Source: Lachnospiraceae bacterium
GTDB taxonomy: Bacteria > Bacillota > Clostridia > Lachnospirales > Lachnospiraceae
Length of the DNA stretch: 64,000 bases
Direction: 5' to 3'
Assembly: GCA_014804445.1 (NCBI GenBank)
Contig: JAAUZU010000006.1
Span: forward strand, 43,709 to 107,708
Shown here: one piece after another, positions 25,624 to 34,656 of the stretch
Numbering within the stretch: position 1 is the stretch's first letter
Layout of the letters: every line of letters starts with the position of its first letter
Program-made: the position numbers and the translations under genes
The notes under the pieces: generated by a model
Database searches by the model: none
What the model saw: only the letters and a program-made list of their open reading frames with translations
Told to the model about the DNA's origin: nothing

Positions 25624-25640
25624 GAAATTTCTAGTAGAAT
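25612..25640 (+). promoter_or_regulatory. Promoter of the DUF512-der-plsY-gpsA operon
   Basis: GTGACA at 25612-25617 and TAGAAT at 25635-25640, each five of six matches, with a 17-bp spacer. The start codon is 31 bp beyond the -10 box. Confidence 0.75.
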
Positions 25641-25670
25641 AGATACATAAAGAGAAATCGGAGAAAGCGG

Positions 25671-27020
25671 ATGGAAAAGAAAAAGGGACATGTGATAAAA
25701 CAGGTGGAGAGGGGCAGCATCGCGGAAGAAATGGGCTTGGAGCCCGGAGATATCATACTGGCGGTGGACGACACCGAGATAGAAGATATTTTTGATTATC
25801 AGTTTTTGATTCAGGATACATATCTGGAGGTACTTGTCCGGACAAAGAACGGTGAGGAATGTCTTCTGGAAATCGACAAAGATTTTGACGAGGATTTGGG
25901 GATTGTATTTGAAAACGGTCTGATGGATGAGTACCGCCATTGCCACAATCAATGCATATTCTGTTTTATCGATCAGATGCCGAAGGGGATGCGGGAAACG
26001 CTCTACTTTAAAGACGACGATTCCAGACTTTCTTTTTTACAGGGGAATTATGTTACGCTGACCAATATGTCGGACCATGACATTGACAGGATTATCCGGT
26101 ACCGCCTGTCGCCGATTAATATTTCCTTTCAGACCATGAATCCGGAGCTTCGTTGCAAGATGCTGAACAACCGCTTTGCGGGGGAGGCACTGAAAAAGGC
26201 GGACAGGCTTTACGAGGCGGAGATTGCCATGAACGGGCAGATTGTGCTGTGCAAGGGTATAAACGACGGCGCGGAGCTTGCTTACAGCATAGAAAAGCTG
26301 ACCGCTTACCTGCCTCATCTGGAGAGCGTGTCCGTGGTGCCGGTAGGTTTATCCAAATACCGGGACGGTCTGTTTCCGCTTAAGCCTTTTGAGCGGGAGG
26401 ACGCGGAGGCGGTTATCGATTTAATTGAGGCATGGCAGAAAAAGCTGTATAAGGAGTATGGAACGCACTTTATACATGCCAGTGACGAATGGTATATTCT
26501 CGCCGGACGCGAACTGCCGGAGGAGGAGCGCTACGATGGCTATCTTCAGCTTGAGAACGGCGTCGGGATGCTCAGGCTGTTGTTAAATGAGTTTGAAGAC
26601 TCCATGAAGGAGCTTTCTGCAAAGAGAAGTCTGCCGGATGAAAAGCTGTCGGGGACGGTGTCCATGGCGACGGGAAAACTGGCATACCCCTATATCCGCA
26701 GGATGGCGGACAGCATGGAAGCGGTCTTTCCCAATATCCGCATACTGGTCTATGAAATCCGAAACGACTTTTTCGGAGAGCAGATTACAGTGTCGGGGCT
26801 GCTCACGGGGCAGGACATTGCCGCACAGCTAAAAGGCAGGGAATTGGGAAAGCGGCTTCTGCTTCCCCAGAATGTGCTGCGCAGCGGCGAGGATGTTTTT
26901 TTGGACGATATGCGCCTTTCCGAGCTGGAAGGGACTTTACAAGTAAAGGCAGATATTGTAAAATCAAGGGGTTGTGACTTTGTAGACAGTATTCTTAGGG
27001 TATTTGAGGAGGTGCGCTGA
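25671..27020 (+). CDS. DUF512 protein: PDZ domain plus radical-SAM-like CxxxCxxC
   Basis: A 449-residue protein. Residues 1-65 are a PDZ-like fold ([20 protein letters not shown]). A cysteine triad CHNQCIFC at about 91-98 has the radical-SAM spacing, in the block [20 protein letters not shown] that typifies this family. The DUF512 region follows to the end, with [17 protein letters not shown]. The family is widespread in anaerobic Firmicutes, usually upstream of der, and its reaction is not established. Its stop codon shares one base with the der start. Confidence 0.88.
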   Translation: MEKKKGHVIKQVERGSIAEEMGLEPGDIILAVDDTEIEDIFDYQFLIQDTYLEVLVRTKNGEECLLEIDKDFDEDLGIVFENGLMDEYRHCHNQCIFCFIDQMPKGMRETLYFKDDDSRLSFLQGNYVTLTNMSDHDIDRIIRYRLSPINISFQTMNPELRCKMLNNRFAGEALKKADRLYEAEIAMNGQIVLCKGINDGAELAYSIEKLTAYLPHLESVSVVPVGLSKYRDGLFPLKPFEREDAEAVIDLIEAWQKKLYKEYGTHFIHASDEWYILAGRELPEEERYDGYLQLENGVGMLRLLLNEFEDSMKELSAKRSLPDEKLSGTVSMATGKLAYPYIRRMADSMEAVFPNIRILVYEIRNDFFGEQITVSGLLTGQDIAAQLKGRELGKRLLLPQNVLRSGEDVFLDDMRLSELEGTLQVKADIVKSRGCDFVDSILRVFEEVR

Positions 27021-28360
27021 TGGGAAGCAGAAAATCGAGACCGATTGTAGCGGTGGTAGGAAGGCCAAATGTGGGCAAATCCACTTTGTTTAATGCGCTT
27101 GCGGGAGAAAAGATTTCCATTGTGAAAGACACGCCCGGCATTACCAGAGACAGAATATATGCGGACGTTTCATGGCTCGACAAAGCGTTTACCCTGATTG
27201 ATACCGGCGGTATTGAGCCGGACAGCCGCGACATTATTTTGTCCCAGATGCGCGAGCAGGCGCAAATGGCGATCAACACGGCGGACGTGATTATCTTTAT
27301 GGTAGATGTGCGGCAGGGGCTGGTGGACGCCGATGCAAAGGTCGCAGATATGCTGCGCCGTTCCCATAAGCCGGTGGTGCTGGTAGTCAATAAAGTGGAC
27401 AGCTTTGAAAAGTATGGAAACGACGTCTATGAATTTTATAATTTAGGTATAGGAGAGCCCTATCCCATATCCTCTGCCAACAAGCTTGGGCTGGGTGAAA
27501 TGCTGGATGTGGTAATATCTCATTTCCCGGAAAATACGGCCGGCGAGGAAGAGGACGACCGTATACGGGTTGCCATTGTAGGGAAGCCGAATGTGGGCAA
27601 ATCCTCCATTATCAATAAGCTGTTAGGAGAAAACAGGCTGATTGTTTCGGACATAGCAGGCACCACGAGGGACGCTGTCGACACGGAGGTAACGTATCAG
27701 GGCAGGGAGTATATCTTTATCGATACGGCGGGAATCCGGCGGAAAAATAAAGTAAAAGAAGATTTGGAGCACTATATGATTATCCGCACCGTAGGCGCTG
27801 TAGAGCGGGCGGATGTAGTGGTGTTAGTCATTGATGCGGTGGAAGGTGTGACGGAACAGGACGCCAAGATTGCGGGGATTGCCCACGACAGGGGAAAAGC
27901 AGTCATCATTGCGGTCAATAAATGGGACGCCATAGAAAAAGACGACAAGACCATTTACCGGTTTACGGAGCGGGTAAGAAATATACTTTCCTTTATGCAG
28001 TATGCCGAGATTATTTTTATTTCTGCAAAGACGGGGCAGAGGCTGCCAAAGCTGTATGAAACCATCGATATGGTGAGCGAAAACCATGCCATGCGTGTAC
28101 AGACGGGCGTGCTCAATGAGATTATGGCCGAAGCAGTTGCCATGCAGCAGCCGCCTTCCGACAAGGGTAAGCGTCTGCGGCTCTACTATATCACACAGGC
28201 GTCTGTAAAACCGCCTACCTTTGTCATTTTTGTAAACGACAAGGAACTGATGCATTTTTCCTACACGCGGTATATTGAAAATCAAATCAGACAGACCTTT
28301 GGTTTTAGGGGAACCCCCCTTAGGTTTATTATCAGGGAGAGGAAGGACAAGGATAGATGA
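27020..28360 (+). CDS. der: Ribosome-associated GTPase Der (EngA)
   Basis: A 446-residue protein with two tandem GTPase domains, unique to Der, needed for 50S assembly. The first domain has [17 protein letters not shown] near residue 13, DTGGIEP and NKVD. The second has [17 protein letters not shown] near 188, [10 protein letters not shown] and [10 protein letters not shown]-terminal KH-like domain ends at [11 protein letters not shown]. The start overlaps the DUF512 stop by 1 bp and the end overlaps plsY by 4 bp, so the genes are translationally coupled. Confidence 0.97.
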   Translation: MGSRKSRPIVAVVGRPNVGKSTLFNALAGEKISIVKDTPGITRDRIYADVSWLDKAFTLIDTGGIEPDSRDIILSQMREQAQMAINTADVIIFMVDVRQGLVDADAKVADMLRRSHKPVVLVVNKVDSFEKYGNDVYEFYNLGIGEPYPISSANKLGLGEMLDVVISHFPENTAGEEEDDRIRVAIVGKPNVGKSSIINKLLGENRLIVSDIAGTTRDAVDTEVTYQGREYIFIDTAGIRRKNKVKEDLEHYMIIRTVGAVERADVVVLVIDAVEGVTEQDAKIAGIAHDRGKAVIIAVNKWDAIEKDDKTIYRFTERVRNILSFMQYAEIIFISAKTGQRLPKLYETIDMVSENHAMRVQTGVLNEIMAEAVAMQQPPSDKGKRLRLYYITQASVKPPTFVIFVNDKELMHFSYTRYIENQIRQTFGFRGTPLRFIIRERKDKDR

Positions 28361-29052
28361 TACTGGAAAGAGTGATTTGTTTGGTAGTTGGCTACGTATT
28401 CGGACTGTTTCAGACGGCCTACTTTTACGGCAAAGCGCATGGCATCGATATCAGGCAGCATGGAAGCGGCAACTCCGGCACGACAAACGCGCTCAGGGTG
28501 CTTGGCACAAAGGCTGGACTGATTGTGTTTGCAGGGGACTGCTTAAAATGCATTCTTGCCATTGTGCTCACCAAGCTGGTGTTTGGAACGAGCCACACAG
28601 AGGTTGTATATCTGCTTGCCATATACACGGCGGCGGGCGTGATTCTGGGGCATAATTTTCCTTTCTATATGAACTTTAAGGGAGGAAAGGGCATTGCGGC
28701 GACGGCGGGACTGGTTCTTGCTTTTCACCCCTATTTTATCCCAATGGGCGTGATTCTCTTTTTTGGCGCTTTTTTGACGACACATTACGTATCGCTGGGT
28801 TCGCTGCTGGTCTATGCAGGGCTGCTTATCGAAATGATTGTCTGTGGGCAGCTTGGCGTGTTTGCAGGCATGACACAGGGGCAGTTGATAGAGCTGTATC
28901 TTGTGACGTTTCTTTTGACGGTTATGGCGTTCTGGAAGCACAGGACCAATATTGCGCGGCTGATAAAGGGTGAAGAGAGAAAAACGTATCTGTTCAAAAA
29001 GAATAAGCTGGAAGACGGAAGCGGGCATGAGACGGACCGGGCGGAAAAATAA
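28357..29052 (+). CDS. plsY: Glycerol-3-phosphate acyltransferase PlsY
   Basis: A 231-residue membrane enzyme with about five transmembrane segments. It transfers the acyl group from acyl-phosphate, the PlsX product, to glycerol-3-phosphate. The three conserved motifs are visible: the [16 protein letters not shown] block near 29-44, [18 protein letters not shown] near 97-114, and a later segment with VSLGSLL. The C-terminal tail is hydrophilic. It overlaps der by ATGA and precedes gpsA, which supplies its substrate. Confidence 0.94.
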   Translation: MILERVICLVVGYVFGLFQTAYFYGKAHGIDIRQHGSGNSGTTNALRVLGTKAGLIVFAGDCLKCILAIVLTKLVFGTSHTEVVYLLAIYTAAGVILGHNFPFYMNFKGGKGIAATAGLVLAFHPYFIPMGVILFFGAFLTTHYVSLGSLLVYAGLLIEMIVCGQLGVFAGMTQGQLIELYLVTFLLTVMAFWKHRTNIARLIKGEERKTYLFKKNKLEDGSGHETDRAEK

Positions 29053-29099
29053 CGGACGGTTTGAAGAACAGGCTGTGTGACAGCAGAATCGAGGCATAT

Positions 29100-30113
29100 A
29101 TGGCAAAGGTTGGTATCATAGGAGCGGGAAGCTGGGGAACGGCTTTGGCTGTGTTATTACATAAGAACGGGCATGAGGTAATTGTCTGGTCCAAATTGAA
29201 AGAAGAGATTACCATGCTGCAGGAGCAGCATGAGCATAAGGATAAACTGCCGGGCGTGAAGCTGCCGGAGGATATGCTGTTTACGACAGAGATTGGAGAA
29301 GCGGCTGCCGGAAAGGATGTGCTGGTGCTGGCAGTGCCCTCACCTTTTACCAGAAGCACGGCAAAGCTGTTACAGGACGTGGTAAAGGAAGGGCAGATTA
29401 TTGTCAATGTGGCAAAGGGCATAGAGGAAGAAACCTTGATGACTTTGTCTGAAATTATCGAGGAAGAGGTACCGCAGGCGGTCGTTGCGGTGCTCTCGGG
29501 ACCATCCCACGCCGAAGAAGTGGGAAAAGGGATTCCGACCACGATTGTAGTCGGAGCGAAGAAAAAAGCGACGGCGGAATATCTGCAGAATCTGTTTATG
29601 AGCGATGTGTTCCGTGTCTACACCAGTCCGGACATATTAGGCATCGAGCTGGGCGGCTCCCTGAAAAACGTGGTGGCGCTTGCCGCCGGCATTGCGGACG
29701 GCTTAGGCTATGGGGACAACACAAAGGCTGCGCTGATTACCAGAGGCATCACTGAGATTGCCAGACTTGGCACCGCCATGGGCGCTAAGTTTGAAACCTT
29801 CTGCGGGCTGACCGGTATCGGCGATTTGATTGTAACCTGTGCTTCCATGCATTCCCGAAACCGCAGGGCAGGTATCCTGATGGGACAGGGCAAAACCATG
29901 CAGGAGGCAATGGACGAGGTAAAGATGGTGGTGGAGGGCGTATACTCCGCAAAAGCCGCCATGGGACTTGCCGAAAAATACGATGTCCAGCTTCCCATCA
30001 TCGAGCAGGTCAATGCGGTGCTCTTTGCAGGAAAGAGTGCGGCTGAGGCAGTGAAGGATTTGATGCTGCGGGATAGGAAACTGGAGATTTCCGCTGCACA
30101 GTGGGAAGCGTGA
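29100..30113 (+). CDS. gpsA: Glycerol-3-phosphate dehydrogenase (NAD(P)+)
   Basis: Reduces dihydroxyacetone phosphate to glycerol-3-phosphate for lipid synthesis. The Rossmann motif GIIGAGSWGTALAVLL is at the N-terminus. The blocks VLSGPSHAEEVGKGIPT and EIARLGTAMGA, and the catalytic lysine in GSLKNVVALAAGIADGLGYG, are present. ATG 29100 is chosen because GAGG lies 5 nt upstream; a TTG at 29061 would add 13 residues without support. Length is 337 residues. In many Clostridia spoIVA follows directly; here it is 20 kb away. Confidence 0.95.
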   Translation: MAKVGIIGAGSWGTALAVLLHKNGHEVIVWSKLKEEITMLQEQHEHKDKLPGVKLPEDMLFTTEIGEAAAGKDVLVLAVPSPFTRSTAKLLQDVVKEGQIIVNVAKGIEEETLMTLSEIIEEEVPQAVVAVLSGPSHAEEVGKGIPTTIVVGAKKKATAEYLQNLFMSDVFRVYTSPDILGIELGGSLKNVVALAAGIADGLGYGDNTKAALITRGITEIARLGTAMGAKFETFCGLTGIGDLIVTCASMHSRNRRAGILMGQGKTMQEAMDEVKMVVEGVYSAKAAMGLAEKYDVQLPIIEQVNAVLFAGKSAAEAVKDLMLRDRKLEISAAQWEA

Positions 30114-30151
30114 GAAGAAGTTCTGTGCATGGTGATAGGAGGAGGTTATTT

Positions 30152-30730
30152 ATGCTGCCGGAAAGAAAAGAGGCGGAGAGGCTGCTGGCGGAGGCGGAAA
30201 GCTGCAATCCGGGACCTTGGGGAAATCACAGCAGAATTACGGCGGAATGTGCGGAAAAGATTGCTCTGCTTTGCGATGGGATGGATGCAGATAAGGCATA
30301 CATTCTTGGGCTTTTGCATGATATTGGCAGGAAGTTTGGCGCCAGACATTTGGGGCATGTTTATGACGGGTATCAATATATGAGAAAGCTTGGATATGAT
30401 GAGGTGGCAAGAATCTGTCTGACGCATTCTTTTTGTATTCAGGATATACAGGGATATATTGGAAAGTTTGATATTACCGAGGAAGAGCAGAAAGAGATTG
30501 CTGTTGCGCTGCAAAATATTATTTTTGACGATTATGACCGGTTGATTCAGCTATGTGACAGTATCGCAGGGGCGGATGGCATCATGGAGATGGAGGAGCG
30601 GATGGCGGATGTGAAGAGAAGATATGGCAGTTATCCGCAGGATAAATGGGATATAAATGTGCACTTGAAGCAGTTGTTTGAAGAAAAGGGCGGCAAAAAT
30701 ATTTACGAAATAGTTGGAAAACCGATATGA
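30152..30730 (+). CDS. HD-domain phosphohydrolase family protein
   Basis: A 192-residue protein with a visible HD signature: NHSRITAECAEKIALL and then LGLLHDIGRKFGARHLGHVY, the metal-binding histidines and aspartate of HD hydrolases. The start at ATG 30152 follows AGGAGGAGG. The substrate cannot be assigned; relatives act on nucleotides or phosphate esters. It overlaps the following SDR gene by 4 bp, so the two are one unit. It is the first gene of the block separating gpsA from spoIVA. Confidence 0.82.
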   Translation: MLPERKEAERLLAEAESCNPGPWGNHSRITAECAEKIALLCDGMDADKAYILGLLHDIGRKFGARHLGHVYDGYQYMRKLGYDEVARICLTHSFCIQDIQGYIGKFDITEEEQKEIAVALQNIIFDDYDRLIQLCDSIAGADGIMEMEERMADVKRRYGSYPQDKWDINVHLKQLFEEKGGKNIYEIVGKPI

Positions 30731-31596
30731 AAAGATTACTGATAACAGGGGCTTCAGGATTTCTCGGCAGCAGGATTGCAGAATTTTATAAAGGGAAATA
30801 TGAGATTGATACACCGACACACCGTGAAATGGATATTACGGACGAAGAAAATGTGGCTAGCAGGATAGCTGACTTAAGCCCTGATATCATAATCCATTGT
30901 GCGGCAGTTTCTGATACGGGAAGATGTGAAAGAGAGCCGGAAACGTCATGGAAAATAAATGTGGAAGGCAGTGTAAATATTGCAAAAGCAGCAAGGCAGA
31001 ATCAGGCAAAATGTCTGATTTGCAGTTCTGATCAGGTCTATTTTGGAAGCAGTTTGGACGGACCGCATAGCGAGTATGAGGAAATTACGCCATGTCATTT
31101 ATATGGAAGACAAAAGCATGAGGCTGAGGAAGCATGTCTGGCGGTCAATTCGGATTGTGTATTACTGCGGCTGTCATGGATGTATGACGTTCGGACTGTG
31201 AATAACGGGGAGCATAGTGATTTTCTTCGGACATTTTTGGCGAAATTAGAGTCGCCGGAACTATTGCGGTTTCCTGTACATGATGTGCGCGGCATATCGG
31301 ATGTCAATGTTGTTATAAAGAATCTGGAAAAGACATTTGAATTAGAAGGCGGAATTTATAATTTCGGTTCTCCAAATGAGAAGAATGTATATGAAACCAT
31401 GCTTGGGATTTTCAAGAAGTTTGGATGGGATATAAACCGTCTGCAAAAGGACGAAAAAGCATTTTTGCAGAATCCAAGGAATATCAGTATGTGTCAGGAG
31501 AAAATAAACAGTAAGGATATTGTTTTTACGGAGACGGCAGACTCTTTGGCAGATAATATAAGTCAGGCATTGGCTATGAAAAGAAAGGAAGAATGA
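30727..31596 (+). CDS. NAD-dependent epimerase/reductase (RmlD-like SDR)
   Basis: A 289-residue extended short-chain dehydrogenase. The N-terminal nucleotide-binding motif is LLITGASGFLGSRIAEFY. The catalytic YxxxK is YGRQK near residue 123, and the aspartate-containing SSDQVYFGSS block matches RmlD-type dTDP-4-dehydrorhamnose reductases. No other sugar-nucleotide genes are near, so the substrate is uncertain. It is coupled to the HD gene by ATGA. The stop codon lies at the edge of a terminator hairpin. Confidence 0.82.
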   Translation: MKRLLITGASGFLGSRIAEFYKGKYEIDTPTHREMDITDEENVASRIADLSPDIIIHCAAVSDTGRCEREPETSWKINVEGSVNIAKAARQNQAKCLICSSDQVYFGSSLDGPHSEYEEITPCHLYGRQKHEAEEACLAVNSDCVLLRLSWMYDVRTVNNGEHSDFLRTFLAKLESPELLRFPVHDVRGISDVNVVIKNLEKTFELEGGIYNFGSPNEKNVYETMLGIFKKFGWDINRLQKDEKAFLQNPRNISMCQEKINSKDIVFTETADSLADNISQALAMKRKEE

Positions 31597-31622
31597 CCGA
31601 AGGCCATTCTTCCTGCTTTTTT
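31586..31622. terminator. Terminator overlapping the SDR stop codon
   Basis: Arms AGGAAGAATG (31586-31595) and CATTCTTCCT (31605-31614), then GCTTTTTT. The left arm includes the end of the SDR gene, and the T-run reaches the stop codon of the convergent lipoprotein gene. Confidence 0.8.
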
Positions 31623-32358
31623 AACGTGCGTCAGAGAGGTCAATGAAACTGATTTCAGCGGTCAGGCGGATATTATCGTTTGACATTTGGGCGGCAAGGG
31701 CGGCGGCTTCGTCTGTGAATGCTGTCCTGATATCACCATCTGTAATTTCGTCTTCACTCAGACTATCCATATAGCTTTGCAGTTCTGCCTGAAAGGTCAG
31801 GAGCGTGGCATCCCGCTCTGCAATGGTAAGCGATTCAGGAGAAAGAATTTCGTAATCGACTGCAAAATAAATGTAGCAGGTAAAACTGTAAAATATTATG
31901 CCGTCATCTGATTCATCATAGGGGCCTGTTTCTTTTGATACGAATCCTGTAAAGCAGCATGTTTCTCCCATGCTTTCACAATATAACTCACCCAGAGAAA
32001 AACGAAGCGTATTTTCAAAAAAGTGGTAATTTTCATCGTCGGCGGGCACATCTACATCAGCATAAGCCGCCAGCATTTCACTGAGTGCATCTCTATTGGG
32101 GGCAAGGGCGGTGTTGAAGTCAATCACGCTTCTCTTACCATAGTTCTCCATCATGTGTGTAATCAGTAAAGCATATGCGTCAGACGCTGAAGCGTCTGAC
32201 GGGTTGTCAGTGCCGGTGCTTTTTGCGGAAACAACCGTGGGGACAGGAAGTGAATTGTCCGAGGCTTCCGGCTTTTGCATATTGTTCTGCTGTGCGCATC
32301 CTGCCAGTGCGGACAGGAAAATAAAGATAACAAGTGCTAAGGTAACATTTTTTTTCAT
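31621..32358 (-). CDS. Hypothetical lipoprotein
   Basis: A 245-residue predicted lipoprotein that I do not recognise. The signal peptide MKKNVTLALVIFIFLSALAG leads to the cysteine of the lipobox LAGC. A serine/proline/aspartate-rich linker follows, then an acidic domain with several cysteines (ELYCESMGETCCFTGF). The ribosome binding site is AAAAAGGAGAAA. It lies downstream of the histidine kinase gene on the same strand with a gap of about 100 bp, so it could be co-transcribed with that system and act as a surface sensor or resistance factor; this is inference. Confidence 0.65.
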   Translation of the reverse strand: MKKNVTLALVIFIFLSALAGCAQQNNMQKPEASDNSLPVPTVVSAKSTGTDNPSDASASDAYALLITHMMENYGKRSVIDFNTALAPNRDALSEMLAAYADVDVPADDENYHFFENTLRFSLGELYCESMGETCCFTGFVSKETGPYDESDDGIIFYSFTCYIYFAVDYEILSPESLTIAERDATLLTFQAELQSYMDSLSEDEITDGDIRTAFTDEAAALAAQMSNDNIRLTAEISFIDLSDAR

Positions 32359-32459
32359 AGGTTTCTCCTTTTTGTGTGTGCATTTTATTTGTTACGCTCT
32401 TAGCATACCTGCGCAGTTTGAACAGATGTTGAAGCCTTTGTGTTTTTTGTATGAAGTTT

Positions 32460-33866
32460 TTAAAATGCAATGGAACACATAACGCCCTGCGCCGTATTGG
32501 CAAGTTCTATGTCTGCGTCGTGCAAGTCGAGTGCCGTTTTTACAATATATAAGCCCAGTCCGGTACCGCCGGTCTGCCGATTTCGGGAGGAGTCCACCCG
32601 GTAAAACGCTTCAAACAGTCTGGGAATGTCTTCGTCGGGAATATGAACACCTGTGTTTTCAATGGTAAGCTTTACCTTGCCGGTGTCCGTCCAAAGTCTT
32701 ACAAGCACGCGGTTTCCGGCAGGCGAGTATGAGGCTGCATTTCCTAAAAGGTTATCCAGAGCCTTTTGCAGGAGGGGGGCATCACCCAAAACAAAAATTT
32801 CCTGCGCAATTGTTTTTTCGACAGTCAGTTCCTTTTGCATAAACCAGTCTTCATATGCAGCGAGCCGTTCGTTTAGAAGCGTGCTGAGGTTCAACCTGCA
32901 TTTGTGACAGGTGTATTCCGGCGTGCTTAAGCGAGAGAGCAGTAAAAGCTCTTGTACTGTTTTTTCAAGCGCATCCGTAACTGACAATGCCTGTGCCAAA
33001 TAGGTATCCCTGTCCTTGTAGCGTCCCACCTGATACAACATTCCCTGAAGCTGCCCTTTGATAATGGTGATGGGTGTTTTTAATTCATGTGAGGCTGCTG
33101 AGAAAAATGTGGTTCTTTGCCGTTCCAGCCGTCTTTCCATGTCAATATCTGCCAACAACTTTTGATTGGCATTCTGCAATTCGGAAATGGTTTCGGCCAG
33201 CCGTTGGGACAGCTTGTTCAGACTGTCTGTCAATACACCGATTTCATCGGCGCGTCCCGTAGGACAGAAAACACTAAAATCCATATCTGCCATCTGTTTT
33301 GCCATCTTGCTGACTTTTTTAACCGGAGCAGTCATATACAAAGAGCAGATAAATGCCGCGAGCACAGAGGCGAAAAGAATTACCATGCTTAAAATGGGGA
33401 GCGTCTTATAGAGCGCTTCTGTAACCTGGCTCTGTTTCTCTGTATTCTGCGCAATACACATGGTATAGACCTGGGGATTGTGGGCCAATGTGATAGGATA
33501 GAATGATGACCTGCTTTGCGGACTGAAATCGTACATGGATTTCCCGGTAAAGCTGTCTAAACGGGGCAGTGCGATTTCTTTGCCGGAAACCGTGAATATA
33601 TGCAGGCGGTATTCATCATTATAATATTCGGAAAGCATAGTAGAGATCCCCTCAGCATAGATTGCGAGATCCGTCAGGTTTTCAGAATAGGACAGTTCTT
33701 CCGAAAATTCGGGCGCCATAAGTTCTATATCGGAAAGATTGTACTTGTAAATATAAGGCGCAAAGCGGAAGATGCAGAGGCAGACGATGGAAGAGCATAT
33801 AAGCATCAGAACCGCCGTAAGTAAAAACACCTTGATGGAAAGCTTACTTCTTATTTTCTTTATCAA
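32460..33866 (-). CDS. Two-component sensor histidine kinase
   Basis: A 468-residue membrane kinase. Transmembrane segments lie near residues 12-35 and 165-190 and bracket an extracellular sensor of about 130 residues. A HAMP linker, the phospho-acceptor box FFSAASHELKTPITIIKGQL, and an ATPase domain (LQKALDNLLGNAASYSP, TGGTGLGLYIVKTALDLH) follow. The preferred start is a TTG at 33866 because GGGGTGGGATATCGAA precedes it; a TTG at 33896 is possible. It overlaps the response regulator gene by 23 bp. Confidence 0.9.
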   Translation of the reverse strand: MIKKIRSKLSIKVFLLTAVLMLICSSIVCLCIFRFAPYIYKYNLSDIELMAPEFSEELSYSENLTDLAIYAEGISTMLSEYYNDEYRLHIFTVSGKEIALPRLDSFTGKSMYDFSPQSRSSFYPITLAHNPQVYTMCIAQNTEKQSQVTEALYKTLPILSMVILFASVLAAFICSLYMTAPVKKVSKMAKQMADMDFSVFCPTGRADEIGVLTDSLNKLSQRLAETISELQNANQKLLADIDMERRLERQRTTFFSAASHELKTPITIIKGQLQGMLYQVGRYKDRDTYLAQALSVTDALEKTVQELLLLSRLSTPEYTCHKCRLNLSTLLNERLAAYEDWFMQKELTVEKTIAQEIFVLGDAPLLQKALDNLLGNAASYSPAGNRVLVRLWTDTGKVKLTIENTGVHIPDEDIPRLFEAFYRVDSSRNRQTGGTGLGLYIVKTALDLHDADIELANTAQGVMCSIAF

Positions 33867-34521
33867 TTCGATATCCCACCCCTCTGATTGTTTCAATATA
33901 GTCTGCGCATCCCAGCTTTTTTCGCAGATTTTTGATGTGTGTGTCGATGACCCTTTCGTCCCCGAAAAACTCGTATTTCCACAGGCTGTGTAAAAGGTTC
34001 TGCCGTGTCAGAATCCTTCCGGCGTGGGACAAGAACTCCCGCAGAATTTCAAATTCTCTGGGCGTTAAGTCGATGGCTTCTTCTTTTACATAAGCTTTGT
34101 ATCCGTCCAAATCCAGTGTCAGGTCTTTGTAAGAAATGGTTTGTGGGACTGTGTCCGATGGAGAAGAGCGGCGCAGGACAGCGGCAATTTTCCGTATCAG
34201 GACAGGCAGGGAGAAAGGCTTTGTGATATAGTCGTCAGCCTGTAAGTCCAGCCCTTTTATCTGGTACATTTCTTCCTCCAGTGCCGTGAGCATGATGACG
34301 GGCACATTGGATTTTTGACGAATAACCTCCAAGACGCCGTAACCGTCAATTTTGGGGAGCATGATATCGAGCAGAACCAAATCGAAATTCTGCTCCTCAT
34401 ATTTTGCGAGGGCTTCCACGCCATCGCCGGCGGTCACTGCGTCGTAGCCGGCTTCTTTTATAAAATCATACAGCAGTGCCTGTATTGATAAATCGTCTTC
34501 CACAATTAAGATTTTCTTCAT
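33844..34521 (-). CDS. OmpR-family response regulator
   Basis: A 225-residue regulator. The receiver domain has the acidic pair VEDD at 7-10, the phosphorylated D52 in LVLLDIMLPKIDG and the lysine in DDYITKPFSLPVL. The C-terminal winged helix ends FGDERVIDTHIKNLRKKLG. ATG 34521 follows AAAAGGAGG; the longer frame to 34677 runs into the divergent gene's promoter and is rejected. It is transcribed with the kinase and divergently from an ABC exporter gene, the likely target. Confidence 0.94.
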   Translation of the reverse strand: MKKILIVEDDLSIQALLYDFIKEAGYDAVTAGDGVEALAKYEEQNFDLVLLDIMLPKIDGYGVLEVIRQKSNVPVIMLTALEEEMYQIKGLDLQADDYITKPFSLPVLIRKIAAVLRRSSPSDTVPQTISYKDLTLDLDGYKAYVKEEAIDLTPREFEILREFLSHAGRILTRQNLLHSLWKYEFFGDERVIDTHIKNLRKKLGCADYIETIRGVGYRIDKENKK

Positions 34522-34539
34522 AAGCAGCCTCCTTTTATC

Positions 34540-34545
34540 ATTATA
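34540..34545 (-). promoter_or_regulatory. Extended -10 box of the response-regulator operon
   Basis: On the minus strand TGTTATAAT, a TGn-extended perfect -10 element, lies 18 bp before the start codon. No good -35 box is seen. Confidence 0.5.
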
Positions 34546-34593
34546 ACAGCCTTTTTTGTAGTTAGTGTGAAGATTTCGTAATGTTTCTTGTAC

Positions 34594-34622
34594 TTGGCAT
34601 ATAGATTGGAACATGTTATGAT
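34594..34622 (+). promoter_or_regulatory. Promoter of the ABC exporter gene
   Basis: TTGGCA (34594-34599) and TATGAT (34617-34622) with a 17-bp spacer. Transcription would start near 34629, so translation must begin downstream of that point. Confidence 0.65.
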
Positions 34623-34656
34623 GGAAACAACTATCATGAATGAGGCAGAGAGACGA

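Noticed and set aside
34588..34656. Upstream in-frame start (TTG 34588) for the ABC exporter
   Set aside because: It lies before the predicted promoter -10 box, so it would not be on the transcript.
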